64,000 nt of DNA from Haladaptatus halobius (lineage in GTDB: Archaea > Halobacteriota > Halobacteria > Halobacteriales > Haladaptataceae). Positions within the stretch are counted from its first letter, which is position 1, and the number at the start of each line of letters is the position of its first letter. Below the pieces are notes generated by a model. It saw only the letters and a list, made by a program, of their open reading frames with translations, made no database searches and was not told the DNA's origin. The position numbers and the translations under genes were made by a program. The stretch covers positions 496,001 through 560,000 of the forward strand of contig NZ_CP085336.1 in NCBI RefSeq assembly GCF_020618475.1, written 5' to 3'. Shown piece after piece: positions 53,512-62,503 of the stretch.

Positions 53512-54795
53512 TCAGAATCCGCAACCAGTCTGCTCACAGGATCGAGCAACATCGTCGCCTTTGGACTTACTGAACGGTTCAAACCAAACTCGATATGGTT
53601 TGTCTTTCATCTTCTCTTTCGGGAGCGCCTTAACCGCATAAGTTGGTTTAATATTTTGATGGTCACATATTCGCCAGTATTGGTTACCATCGAGCAGACC
53701 TTGTTTCGTATATTTGTGATCCTCTAGTTCTTTGCGAACGGCTTCTGCATCAGTTTTGCCGGCCCGGTTGGCAGCTCGAACCATCTGATCCAATGAGGTA
53801 TATCCGAGGTAGTGCCGCGAGTATGGAGTTGAGTTATACTCTTTCTTGATACGCTCCATGAATTTTTTGCTCTTTTTGCCCTGTTTGACACTTGGGCTCC
53901 AAACTGTTGCCCACACACCGGCATGTTGAGCAACATCTTTTCCAACACCCCAGAATACCTCGTCTTCAAGCAGTGGACCACCCATCTTCATATTATTATG
54001 CATCCCTTTGTTTACAAATTGTTTCATAATTGTACGTTGATCCGTCCCTGCAAAGATAATGGCTGCAGCTTTGGCGTTAGAACTTGCCACTTCGTTAAGT
54101 TGCTGGGTATAGTCCCCTGCTCCTAGTGGAGAGGCGACGGAACCGACGACCTTTGCACCACTATCTTTCAGTACTTTTTTCATCGCGTCCCGACCGGTTT
54201 TTCCCCAAGTGTAATCAGCATACATCAGGTACCACGAGTCAGCATAGTCAGCGAACGCTGACCCAGCGGTCTGGGCAAGCATTGTATTTGAGCTAGGGGT
54301 CCGGAACATGTATTTTCCGCAGGAAGACCCAGTCGTTGCGTCTGAGTGGCTCCCTGATGCGATAAAAGCAAGTCCGTTCTGTGAAGCCCATTGACCCATC
54401 TTAACCGCGACCGATGAAGAGACACCACCCTGAGCAAGTTGAATATCCTCTTTGCTGACTAGGCGTTGGAGGCGCTGGACACCTGTATTTGGATCTGTCT
54501 CTGTATCTGCGACTTTGATATTGACAGTGATGCCTAGTTCCTTTTCAAGATCCTTTGCTGCCAATTTCGCACCTTGTATTTCAGCTTTGCCAAGAAAAGA
54601 GTACGGACCGCTCTGCGGGTCAAGAACACCAACAGTAACTTCTTTCAATTTCCCACTCTTCCCAGAATTGCTGTTACCACCGCCTCCACTAGTGCATCCA
54701 GCAAGTCCGGAGATAGCTAGGGCGCTTCCTGCACTGGTCGCCTTCAGAAACTTTCGTCTATTGACGGCCGTTTCATGGCTGTTACTATCTAACAT
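53512..54795 (-). CDS. livK: Liv-type ABC transporter substrate-binding lipoprotein (Tat)
   Basis: 427 residues from the ATG at 54795 (MLDSNSHETAVNRRKFLKAT). The frame is open to 54855, but the extension lacks a signal-peptide pattern. The twin-arginine NRRKFLK and the lipobox LAISGLAGC place it as an exported lipoprotein. The Gly/Ser-rich linker and then 'VTVGVLDPQSGPYSFLGKAE' start a periplasmic-binding fold of the Peripla_BP_6 group. Ligands of this group include branched-chain amino acids, amides, urea and aromatic acids, so the substrate is open. It heads the importer operon. Confidence 0.92.
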   Translation of the reverse strand: MLDSNSHETAVNRRKFLKATSAGSALAISGLAGCTSGGGGNSNSGKSGKLKEVTVGVLDPQSGPYSFLGKAEIQGAKLAAKDLEKELGITVNIKVADTETDPNTGVQRLQRLVSKEDIQLAQGGVSSSVAVKMGQWASQNGLAFIASGSHSDATTGSSCGKYMFRTPSSNTMLAQTAGSAFADYADSWYLMYADYTWGKTGRDAMKKVLKDSGAKVVGSVASPLGAGDYTQQLNEVASSNAKAAAIIFAGTDQRTIMKQFVNKGMHNNMKMGGPLLEDEVFWGVGKDVAQHAGVWATVWSPSVKQGKKSKKFMERIKKEYNSTPYSRHYLGYTSLDQMVRAANRAGKTDAEAVRKELEDHKYTKQGLLDGNQYWRICDHQNIKPTYAVKALPKEKMKDKPYRVWFEPFSKSKGDDVARSCEQTGCGF

Positions 54796-55087
54796 ACAAA
54801 CACACTTGTGTGCTTGAATATTATTAATGTTGTGCTCTTTCAAGTTAGATATCATTCATTTATTATGACTACTCGTATAATACTATAACTTAGATAATGA
54901 TTTTTAGATAAAACTATTTGTCGTCGTTTGCTTCAGTAGCTGTCTCCAGATAATTACCACCCCAAGACTATTACTTTAGATCATCATCAGTGATAAATTT
55001 GCATATTCAGAAATGAATCCCGGTTCGTTCGTCTCTGCTTACTCTCCCTTTAAAGATAGGCGCGGTATCTGTTTCGGTTGTTATCCG

Positions 55088-56128
55088 TCAGAGTTCACTA
55101 TTGGGGACTACGACCACTTTGCCAAACCCATCACGGTTCTCAAGCAAGTCGTGGGCTTGAGCCGTTTCGCTCATTGGAAGGACTTCTCGGATGTGAGGCT
55201 CGAAGACACCATCCCAGACAAGAGAGAGTACTTCTTCGGCCTGACTAGGCGTTGCCATCGTTGAACCGATCACTGAAAGTTGATTCCAAAATATGCGATT
55301 GAGCCCTGCATTTGGATTCGGACCGGTCGTAGCTCCGCAGGTAACCATTCGACCGCCCTTTGCTAGGGATTTCAACGAGTTCTCGTACGTTTCTGCACCA
55401 ATGTGGTCGACAACCATATCTACCCCGTCTTGGTCAGTCAACTCTCTGATGACGTGTGCAAAGTTATCATCTTCATAGTTGATGGTATGATCAGCACCAA
55501 GTTCACGGGCATATTCAAGCTTCTTATCAGTACTAGCGGTTGCAAACACCTCAGCGCCAGCATAACTGGCAATTTGGACGGCCGCATGACCGACACCACC
55601 ACTGGCACCCAACACTAACACCTTTTCACCAGCTTGAAGTTCTCCTCTATATATAAGCATCCGCCACGCAGTTTGGAAAACCAGTGGTGCAGCCGCTGCG
55701 ATTTCCCACTTGACGCTCTTAGGTACTGAGACGAGATTCTCTTCGGGGAGTGCTGCATACTCGGCATGAACTCCGCGAACATGCTCACCAATGATGTGAA
55801 ACTCGGGAGAAAATGTTGAGTCACCCTTTCGATGATGATCTTTACTGTGTCCACTACGGCCTGCCAAGAGCGCAACATGATCTCCTTTCTCAAAATTAGA
55901 GACATCTGCTCCAGTTTCGACGATGACGCCTGCTGCATCGCTACCAGGGATATGTGGCATCTCTAATTCGATGCCTGGCAACCCCTTCCGGGTCCAGATG
56001 TCGAGATGGTTGAGCGCACCAGCTTTGATATCGACGAGCACTTCACGTCGCCCAGGTTCAGGAGTTGGGAATTCGCCGTATTCGATGACATCCTTGTCAC
56101 CGTGCTTACTGAATTGAACTGCTTGCAT
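55088..56128 (-). CDS. Medium-chain dehydrogenase/reductase (quinone-oxidoreductase-like), structural zinc site lost
   Basis: 346 residues from the ATG at 56128 (MQAVQFSKHGDKDVIEYGEF). The Rossmann motif is VLVLGASGGVGHAAVQIASY. 'ALNHLDIWTRKGLPGIELEM' and PHIPGSDAAGVIVETG match the zinc-alcohol-dehydrogenase/quinone-reductase subgroup. In close relatives, the loop before EFHIIGEH holds four structural-zinc cysteines. Here it reads LLAGRSGHSKDHHRKGDSTF and has none. The enzyme probably reduces a quinone or enone or acts on an alcohol with NADPH. It is divergent from the DUF7504 gene. Confidence 0.85.
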   Translation of the reverse strand: MQAVQFSKHGDKDVIEYGEFPTPEPGRREVLVDIKAGALNHLDIWTRKGLPGIELEMPHIPGSDAAGVIVETGADVSNFEKGDHVALLAGRSGHSKDHHRKGDSTFSPEFHIIGEHVRGVHAEYAALPEENLVSVPKSVKWEIAAAAPLVFQTAWRMLIYRGELQAGEKVLVLGASGGVGHAAVQIASYAGAEVFATASTDKKLEYARELGADHTINYEDDNFAHVIRELTDQDGVDMVVDHIGAETYENSLKSLAKGGRMVTCGATTGPNPNAGLNRIFWNQLSVIGSTMATPSQAEEVLSLVWDGVFEPHIREVLPMSETAQAHDLLENRDGFGKVVVVPNSEL

Positions 56129-56432
56129 CACATAATACTCCCGGTGGAGGGGATAAAAATTCACCGGCATTTTATATTTTCCAGCTTTTTCGGGGTGAAT
56201 ATATTCCCTTATGTTTTAGATGCGGGATATAGTCGAGATCTGACGTCCTTAGACATGAATATCTAACTATAGCAACCCGGATATTTTTCTGATTCAATGA
56301 CCAGATTAACGTTTCACATCTCCCAGTCCATCTATTTTCTGATTCACGCTTGGCGTCGCAATTTTCTCACCAAATTAAGTTGTAATATACGCGCAACAAT
56401 TATTGTGACTCAGTTAGAATTTGTAATGAGAC

Positions 56433-56966
56433 ATGGTGCCTTATAACAATGCGATAGAAACCACTGGCTGGATCCGTCCAAGTATGTCCGAACCCGGAAC
56501 TGTCCTTCTCCTCGCGCCCGACGATGCACCAACCGCTGGTCAGATGTGCCAGAATTTACTTACAACAGCCCATGAATGCCGAGAAAGCATTCTTGCTATC
56601 GATTGGGAAACGAATGATAGTACATGGCTTGATCAACTTTCGTACGATCCCATCAATTTGCGTCGCGAGCGAATACAAGAAGTTAGTGAACTCAAAGAAT
56701 ATATACAAACCTTCCTCAACAAACTCGGAGAGGATGTAACTGGAGTTGTATATTTTGATTCAGTCGCTGATTTAGTATCGAAAGTGGGTGAGAAAACAGC
56801 CGCCAATGCACTTAGTGATTCTTCACGAATGCTTGCTTCAGCCGGCGTAACTGGGTTTTTCCGGGTTGATCCGGGATTAATTGATATGGCGTCACTCGAA
56901 AGTTGCACTGGGTACACCGCAACATACGGCGCTGATGAAAAAAGGTGGCAACTCTCAAAATCATAA
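56433..56966 (+). CDS. DUF7504-type (KaiC/RecA-like, degenerate) protein
   Basis: 177 residues; an alternative start is at 56484 (MSEPGTVLLLAPDDAPTAGQ). The order 'VLLLAPDDAPTAGQMCQNLL', 'SILAIDWETNDSTWLDQL', 'VTGVVYFDSVADLVSKVGEK', 'AGVTGFFRVDPGLIDMASLE' follows the haloarchaeal DUF7504 fold, related to RecA/KaiC but without Walker A. These proteins are thought to be regulatory partners of signalling proteins. The function here is unknown. Confidence 0.7.
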   Translation: MVPYNNAIETTGWIRPSMSEPGTVLLLAPDDAPTAGQMCQNLLTTAHECRESILAIDWETNDSTWLDQLSYDPINLRRERIQEVSELKEYIQTFLNKLGEDVTGVVYFDSVADLVSKVGEKTAANALSDSSRMLASAGVTGFFRVDPGLIDMASLESCTGYTATYGADEKRWQLSKS

Positions 56967-57211
56967 ATTGAAGATTGCTACCGGGGGCAAAGATGATGGG
57001 CGAGTACTCTTCATATCCGAACACTCTGTTCAAGTAGCGAGAGATTCTCGCCAGATACAGCGGGCAAGGACGCCACTTCAATCTAATATTGCGCTCAAAT
57101 TCTGACGCTCCGAAGGTCTCGAATTCCCAATATTCAATTCTCACCGCCGTAAAACAGGTAGTAAACAAACGTCCCACTATTATTTTATCGATGTAGCATG
57201 TAGGGGTGATT

Positions 57212-58114
57212 GTGTCCGAAGATTACCTATACCCGGTTGAAAACGGGAAAAATGAAGATATTTACTATTTGGATCTTGGGATGTACGATGCTCCTAAGTT
57301 CGGTGCAGCATTCATCGTAGACGCTGACCAGCCTGCGATCATTGAAACAGGTGTTGGACGTAGATACGAGCGTATTCTCGCAGCGCTCGATTTTATTGGT
57401 ATCAAACGTAGCGATGTTTCCGTTATTTCACCAACACATGTTCATTTAGATCATGCGGGAGGTGCTGGTTATCTAGCGGAAGAGTGTCCTAATGCAACTA
57501 TTCTTACACATGAAGCTGGCGTCAAACACCTTGTTAACCCATCACGGCTTGTCGAGGGAACCAAACGCGCAGTCGGGGATCAATGGCAGTTCTATGCTGA
57601 ACCAAAACCAATTCCTAAACACCGAATTAAGGGGCTCTCGGACGGCGATACCATCGACTTAGGAAATCACCAACTTTCAGTGTACCACGCGCCTGGCCAT
57701 GCCCACCATCAGGCGATTTATCACGATGAGACTGCCGATGCTCTATTCGTAGCAGACGCTGCAGGCATCTATGTACCACAAAAAGATGTGGTGAAGCCGA
57801 CTACACCACCACCGGAATTCAACCTCGAACAGGCATTAGACGATATCGAGAGAATCCGACGTATCGATCCGGAGATGCTCTTCTACACGCACTTTGGATC
57901 ACGAGCAGACGTAAGCAATGCTCTCGACGAGTACGAGCGTGTGCTGTCGGACTGGGTCGATACCGTAGCAGCAATCCGGGAAGAGCAAGCTTCTGACGAC
58001 GGAGTTGTCGATTACTTTGCTGAAAGGGCAGAACTAATCGATGTGTGGGGAGAACAGAAGGCTCGTCCAGAAACCCGGATGAACACTCAAGGTGTCCTCC
58101 AATATCTAGATTAA
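57212..58114 (+). CDS. Metallo-beta-lactamase-fold hydrolase
   Basis: About 300 residues. The GTG at 57212 (VSEDYLYPVENGKNEDIYYL) follows AGGGGTGATT-like sequence and is preferred to the GTG at 57206. The dinuclear zinc site is 'ISPTHVHLDHAGGAG' (H-x-H-x-D-H), His in YHAPGHAHHQAIY, Asp in LFVADAAGIYV, and His in LFYTHFGSRAD. The opening resembles haloarchaeal MBL proteins near ring-opening or thioester hydrolases. It could hydrolyse a thioester or lactone of the nearby acyl-CoA pathway. Confidence 0.85.
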   Translation: MSEDYLYPVENGKNEDIYYLDLGMYDAPKFGAAFIVDADQPAIIETGVGRRYERILAALDFIGIKRSDVSVISPTHVHLDHAGGAGYLAEECPNATILTHEAGVKHLVNPSRLVEGTKRAVGDQWQFYAEPKPIPKHRIKGLSDGDTIDLGNHQLSVYHAPGHAHHQAIYHDETADALFVADAAGIYVPQKDVVKPTTPPPEFNLEQALDDIERIRRIDPEMLFYTHFGSRADVSNALDEYERVLSDWVDTVAAIREEQASDDGVVDYFAERAELIDVWGEQKARPETRMNTQGVLQYLD

Positions 58115-58127
58115 TATAGCATGTAAC

Positions 58128-58544
58128 TTATTTCTCCGCATCGATCGGATTGCCGTCGGAATCAACCGTGTAGGTGTCTCCGTTGAGAATTGCGGGCGAG
58201 TGGACAAACATAGCCCGGAAAACCTCATCGGCGTCTTCTGGGTTGCGCGGATAATGAGGTACGCCCGGAGGGATGAATACCAAGTGCTGGCCAGCGTGGC
58301 AAGGAACTGACTCCCCCTCAATGATTATTTCACCTTCTCCCTGAAATCCATAAAAAGTTTCACCGCTATACCGATGGACATGGCGAGTAACCGATTCACC
58401 AGGATCGACGTGGATGATACCTTGATCAAACATCGGAGAGTCGCCCTGATCAGTGTTCATCATAAATTGGATTCCAATCCCAAGCCGATCACGGACTGGC
58501 GTCTCATCGACATCGTACAAACAGTATGAGTCGGAATGATCCAT
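58128..58544 (-). CDS. Single-domain cupin protein
   Basis: 138 residues. Cupin motif 1 is 'GESVTRHVHRYSGETFYGFQ' with His, His and Glu ligands. Motif 2 is 'PCHAGQHLVFIPPGVPHYPR' with the final His. All four metal ligands are present, unlike in the cupin at 32730. Likely an Fe- or Mn-dependent oxygenase, isomerase or ligand sensor. It follows the M24 gene on the same strand after 150 bases and may be the last gene of, or regulated with, the B12 operon. Confidence 0.85.
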   Translation of the reverse strand: MDHSDSYCLYDVDETPVRDRLGIGIQFMMNTDQGDSPMFDQGIIHVDPGESVTRHVHRYSGETFYGFQGEGEIIIEGESVPCHAGQHLVFIPPGVPHYPRNPEDADEVFRAMFVHSPAILNGDTYTVDSDGNPIDAEK

Positions 58545-58695
58545 TGGTTTGTATAACCCTATATGAGCAAATGCAAGCCTTCGATATAACTGTCGGGGTG
58601 AATTTCGAAAGCGGAGATGGACTCAACGAGGAATGTTGCAGAGTAATCAATAGAATAGTATTAATATGGCGAGTGAAAAATATAGCACTGCTTGA

Positions 58696-59949
58696 TTAAA
58701 TCGAAATTTCAAATAGCTCTTGTGGGACTGTCGAGAGTCGTTTCACACCATCAGTAGTCACGAGGTAGTCATCCTCAATCATCACGGCGCCTCGTTCGGG
58801 ATGGATCAATTTCGGCTCGATTGTCAGAACCATTCCTTCACGTATTTTCTCGGTGTTACCACGCATAAGAGTCGGTTCCTCGTCGGCTTCAAGTCCGATG
58901 CTATGGCCGATGTATGGTGCCTGCATTTCTGCGTACCCACAAAGCCAGTCAGCAACACCCAATTCCTCTGCACGTCGATACGCAGCAAGGTATGGTTCCT
59001 CAGCGGGGACGCCAGGTTCGATGGCGTCCCGAGCAGCTTCGTGAAGAGCAAGTGTCCACTCGAACCACTCGTGCTGTGTGGGTGTTGCCTCCCCGATTAC
59101 GTAGGTTCGGGCGACGTCACCGTGGTAGCCAGCCCGGTTTAACGCGATATCGGCGACGAGGAAATCACCGCTCTCGAGGGAGCGTTTCGAGGGCCCCCAA
59201 GGCATGCTCCGCGCGACCCCTGTGCCAGTCACAGTCATGGCGTGGCCAGAAACCAGCGAAAGGGTTTCTCCGCTTGCGATAAGTCCAGCTGCGGGAAGCC
59301 GAGCATCCCAACGGCGGAAGAATATATTATCATCCATCCCTGCAGCTACCAACGCACCAACCACCTCGCCACCGACTTGTTTTTCCGTTACACCCGGGGC
59401 AGCTCGTCGTTGGATAGCCCCGTGTGCCACCTCGTAGAGTTCCGCTGCATCAGTCAGTAGTTCGATTTCCTCTTCTTCCTTGATCGCCCGTTGTGTCAGC
59501 ACGACATCGGAAATATTGATTGGATCAGCGTCAAGCGCGTCTGCCAACTTTGAGGCGAGCGAAGCGGGAGTGGTCTCAAGGGGCAATCCGATTGTGTCCA
59601 CGTGGCTTGCGTATTCCACGATCGCTGAGAGCCCACCTTGTTTGAGATACTTCTCGGGTAATCCTGCCTCTTGTTTTGTGAATGCCATTGCCCGTCGGAC
59701 AAACAGCCGAGCATGTTTACCATCCCCGGCTGGTACATAGAGGTTTGCCGGCTGACTGCTTCCAGTGTAGTAGGTAAGATCGACGGGATTCGGAAGCAAC
59801 GCCGCATCAGCTTCGGTCGCCTCAATCTTATGAGCGAGGTCATTGATCCGTGTTTGGTAGTCGAAGGTAGGATAGGGATGCCGAAATCGTGATACATCTT
59901 GTTCGTGGGCTACTGTCCGTTCATACGGTGTCAGTGGATTATCCGTCAT
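58696..59949 (-). CDS. M24-family pita-bread metallohydrolase (Xaa-Pro peptidase/creatinase-like)
   Basis: 417 residues from the ATG at 59949 (MTDNPLTPYERTVAHEQDVS), overlapping the end of the methyltransferase gene by 11 bases. The N-terminal creatinase-like domain ends near residue 165. The dinuclear metal ligands are complete: Asp and Asp in FLVADIALNRAGYHGDVART, His in YIGHSIGLEADEE, Glu in LTIEPKLIHPE, Glu in GAVMIEDDYLV. Family members hydrolyse X-Pro bonds, creatine or related C-N or C-S compounds. Inclusion in the mutase operon suggests it releases or processes the substrate rather than acting as a general peptidase. Confidence 0.88.
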   Translation of the reverse strand: MTDNPLTPYERTVAHEQDVSRFRHPYPTFDYQTRINDLAHKIEATEADAALLPNPVDLTYYTGSSQPANLYVPAGDGKHARLFVRRAMAFTKQEAGLPEKYLKQGGLSAIVEYASHVDTIGLPLETTPASLASKLADALDADPINISDVVLTQRAIKEEEEIELLTDAAELYEVAHGAIQRRAAPGVTEKQVGGEVVGALVAAGMDDNIFFRRWDARLPAAGLIASGETLSLVSGHAMTVTGTGVARSMPWGPSKRSLESGDFLVADIALNRAGYHGDVARTYVIGEATPTQHEWFEWTLALHEAARDAIEPGVPAEEPYLAAYRRAEELGVADWLCGYAEMQAPYIGHSIGLEADEEPTLMRGNTEKIREGMVLTIEPKLIHPERGAVMIEDDYLVTTDGVKRLSTVPQELFEISI

Positions 59950-61039
59950 TATTACTAACTCCTTCATACACAACGAACTGATCCGCAAAAGAAGTTCGTG
60001 ATTGTTCTGTGACTCCAGCAGTAGCAAACAGGTCGCGCTGTTCGGCTATTGTCGGAACTTCGTTACCCCAAACGAGTTCTGACCACTGCGTCTCAACGCC
60101 GGTGGCAAACGGTTGGTTGTAGAACGATCCGGGATGTTCGGGGTAAACCTCGTCGAAAACGACTATAACGCCGTCGTCTGTGAGGTTATCGCCGAGTCCA
60201 TTGAACAATGCATCTCGATTTTCCGCGGCAATCTCATGGAGACTCATGAAGAAAATAGCTCCATCGAAGCGGTCTGTTGACTCGGTTGCAGCTGTTGTAC
60301 CATCTTCGATTCGGAAGGTTGTCCGGTCGGCAACACCTGCTTCCTCGGCTCGTTCGCGTGCTCGCTCGATCGCATCTGAATCGAGGTCAACACCTACCAC
60401 AGAAAGATTCGAATACCGCTCACAAAGACGACACGCAAGGTATCCCGTCCCACAGCCGATATCGAGGATTCGACCACCGCCAGACAGTTGTGTTTCGAAT
60501 GCAGGAAGCGATTCTAAAACTAGTTTCTCGACGAAGATTGTCTGGAGTCCACGAGTCATTCCCTCAATGAGATCCGTGAACGTCGCATCGCGGTCAGCAA
60601 ACGGTAGCGTTTCACCGGTTTGGAAGTAGACTGGATAGTTGGTGTAATCTTCACTCACCTGTGTAGCCATGAATCGAAAGAGATGGCCCATATATTGAGC
60701 TGCATCGGGAACAGCCAATGGCTTAACAAACGGTTCACGGAGATGGAATGTATAGGGGACTTCAGATATGGAATCTTCGGTGTTCGCGCTGTTCTCTTCA
60801 TCGTCAGCATGCGGTTTTGCGCTGAGCAACCCCCACCGCAGGCCAATTTCACAGAATCGACGGACGTACGGTTCATGATAGCCGAGCTGTGAGGCGAGGT
60901 CGCTTGGTGTTTGAGAATCGACGAGCGCCTCAAACAATCCACTTTCGACGCCAGTATATACATAATATGTTGCACGGAACCCGCTAACCATGCTGTGTAG
61001 GCGAGTTACTGGGTCGTCGATAGATGTCCAATCAATCAT
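59939..61039 (-). CDS. SAM-dependent methyltransferase with O-methyltransferase-like dimerisation domain
   Basis: 366 residues from the ATG at 61039 (MIDWTSIDDPVTRLHSMVSG), overlapping the GTPase gene end by 8 bases. The N-terminal helical domain ('ESGLFEALVDSQTPSDLASQ', 'YHEPYVRRFCEIGLRWGLLS') is of the winged-helix dimerisation type seen in plant-like O-methyltransferases. The Rossmann domain has motif I ILDIGCGTGYLACRLCERY and an acidic ribose contact in VVGVDLDSDAIERA. The methyl acceptor is unknown. Its position inside a B12-mutase operon is unusual. Confidence 0.85.
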   Translation of the reverse strand: MIDWTSIDDPVTRLHSMVSGFRATYYVYTGVESGLFEALVDSQTPSDLASQLGYHEPYVRRFCEIGLRWGLLSAKPHADDEENSANTEDSISEVPYTFHLREPFVKPLAVPDAAQYMGHLFRFMATQVSEDYTNYPVYFQTGETLPFADRDATFTDLIEGMTRGLQTIFVEKLVLESLPAFETQLSGGGRILDIGCGTGYLACRLCERYSNLSVVGVDLDSDAIERARERAEEAGVADRTTFRIEDGTTAATESTDRFDGAIFFMSLHEIAAENRDALFNGLGDNLTDDGVIVVFDEVYPEHPGSFYNQPFATGVETQWSELVWGNEVPTIAEQRDLFATAGVTEQSRTSFADQFVVYEGVSNNDG

Positions 61040-62057
61040 CTCGTAGGTAATCCTCGACGGCGCGGCGGAATGGAGTAACGAGCTCCTCCGACGCAGTATA
61101 CGGATCGTTATCTGCTGTGAGTAAGTCATGATGGGCCTCCACGACTGCATCACCCAGTTCGTCAAGTTCATTGCTCAGATGCGTTCGAACTTCTTGTTCG
61201 AACCGCCGACCGCGGGTTTCAGCAAGCTCACCGCTTTTTTCAATATGTTCATAGTGTGCATCGAACGCGTTGATGAGATCGTCAACTCCCTCATCCTTGG
61301 TTGCGACGGTCAGTTCGACGCGTGGAACCCAGTTAGCGGGCTCTTCTACCGGGTCACCAGAATTACTCCGCTCAAGATCCTGACCGATGCGGATCATCTG
61401 CTGGAGTTCAAGAGCCGTCGATTTCGCTCCATCGAAGTCCGCTTTGTTGACGGCAAAGACATCGGCAATCTCGAGGATACCCGCCTTGTTTGCCTGTACA
61501 TCGTCGCCAGCCCCTGGAAGCGCAACAACACAAACAGTGTCGGCAGCCCGGACGATCTCAACCTCGTTTTGTCCAGCACCGACTGTCTCAATGAGGATAA
61601 CGTCCTTGCCGAATGCATCCATTGCATGTACGACATCGAAGGTCGCAGCAGCAAGCCCTCCAACATGCCCCCGTGCACTCATGGATCTAAAAAATACATC
61701 GCGATCTTCGCTGCGTGACGTTTGGCGGACGCGGTCGCCAAGAACACTTCCGCCGGAATAGGGCGACGACGGATCAACTGCGATGACCCCAACTGTGAGA
61801 TCTTGTTCGCGTAATCTATCGACGAGTTTATCGACGAGCGTCGACTTCCCAGCGCCCGGTTGCCCAGTAATCCCAATGGTTCGGGTTCCAGTCGCGTGAC
61901 TGTGAAGCACCTTCACGGCGTCCCGATATCCTGGGTCGCCATTCTCGATGCTGGAGATGAGTCGCGACAGTGAGAGCTGTTCACCGTTAAGGACGCCTTT
62001 GACCAGTGGACGCAGGTCGTCGTCCAAATCCTCAATGTTGGTGTCGGAGACATTCAT
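61032..62057 (-). CDS. meaB: MeaB/ArgK-family G-protein chaperone of the B12-dependent mutase
   Basis: 341 residues from the ATG at 62057 (MNVSDTNIEDLDDDLRPLVK). The G-motifs are Walker A TGQPGAGKSTLVDKL, switch 'VDPSSPYSGGSVLGDRVRQ', Walker B in DVILIETVGAGQNEVEI, and NKAD in VFAVNKADFDGA. MeaB proteins gate adenosylcobalamin loading and protect the mutase, using GTP. The gene lies 25 bases after the mutase small subunit. A MeaB-like protein (MeaH) also accompanies known 2-hydroxyisobutyryl-CoA mutases. Confidence 0.93.
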   Translation of the reverse strand: MNVSDTNIEDLDDDLRPLVKGVLNGEQLSLSRLISSIENGDPGYRDAVKVLHSHATGTRTIGITGQPGAGKSTLVDKLVDRLREQDLTVGVIAVDPSSPYSGGSVLGDRVRQTSRSEDRDVFFRSMSARGHVGGLAAATFDVVHAMDAFGKDVILIETVGAGQNEVEIVRAADTVCVVALPGAGDDVQANKAGILEIADVFAVNKADFDGAKSTALELQQMIRIGQDLERSNSGDPVEEPANWVPRVELTVATKDEGVDDLINAFDAHYEHIEKSGELAETRGRRFEQEVRTHLSNELDELGDAVVEAHHDLLTADNDPYTASEELVTPFRRAVEDYLRDD

Positions 62058-62082
62058 GGATATCGTCGAAGTATCCAGATGG

Positions 62083-62502
62083 TCACGTCGATACCTCTCG
62101 ATCGATGTATTCGACGATCTCATTGATGTCAGTATCTGGGCCGAATACCTTGTCCACACCCTCATTGAGGAGAGCTTGTTTATCATCGTCGGGGATGGTA
62201 CCACCAACGAGCATTAGAACCTCCGTCATTCCCTCTTCTTCCAAGAGGCGGAGAATCTTTGGGACGAGTGTATCGTGTGCTCCACTCAAGATGCTCAAGC
62301 CCAAGACATCGACGTCCTCCTGAATAGCGGTCTGGACAATTGCCTCGGGCGACTGACGAAGACCAGAGTAAATGACCTCAAAACCTGCATCTCGACATGC
62401 GCGTGCAACGACTTTAGCGCCTCTGTCGTGACCATCAAGACCTGGCTTCCCAATTAGTACTCGAACTGTGCGTTCCGTTTCATTTGTTTCTGATGTTGCC
62501 AT
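62083..62502 (-). CDS. hcmB: B12-binding small subunit of acyl-CoA mutase
   Basis: 139 residues from the ATG at 62502 (MATSETNETERTVRVLIGKP). The cobalamin-binding signature is complete: D-x-H-x2-G in GLDGHDRGAKVVA, S-x-L in VLGLSILSGAHD, and G-G in LMLVGGTIPDDD. The His replaces dimethylbenzimidazole on cobalt. A separate small subunit is usual for archaeal methylmalonyl-CoA mutases and for 2-hydroxyisobutyryl-CoA mutase. It starts two bases after the large-subunit stop. Confidence 0.93.
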   Translation of the reverse strand: MATSETNETERTVRVLIGKPGLDGHDRGAKVVARACRDAGFEVIYSGLRQSPEAIVQTAIQEDVDVLGLSILSGAHDTLVPKILRLLEEEGMTEVLMLVGGTIPDDDKQALLNEGVDKVFGPDTDINEIVEYIDREVST

Positions 62503-62503
62503 T

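Noticed and set aside
58696..59949. DMSP lyase DddP as identity of the M24 enzyme
   Set aside because: It has the general M24 metal site, but the segments around the ligands follow Xaa-Pro peptidase/creatinase members and not the DddP pattern as I remember it.
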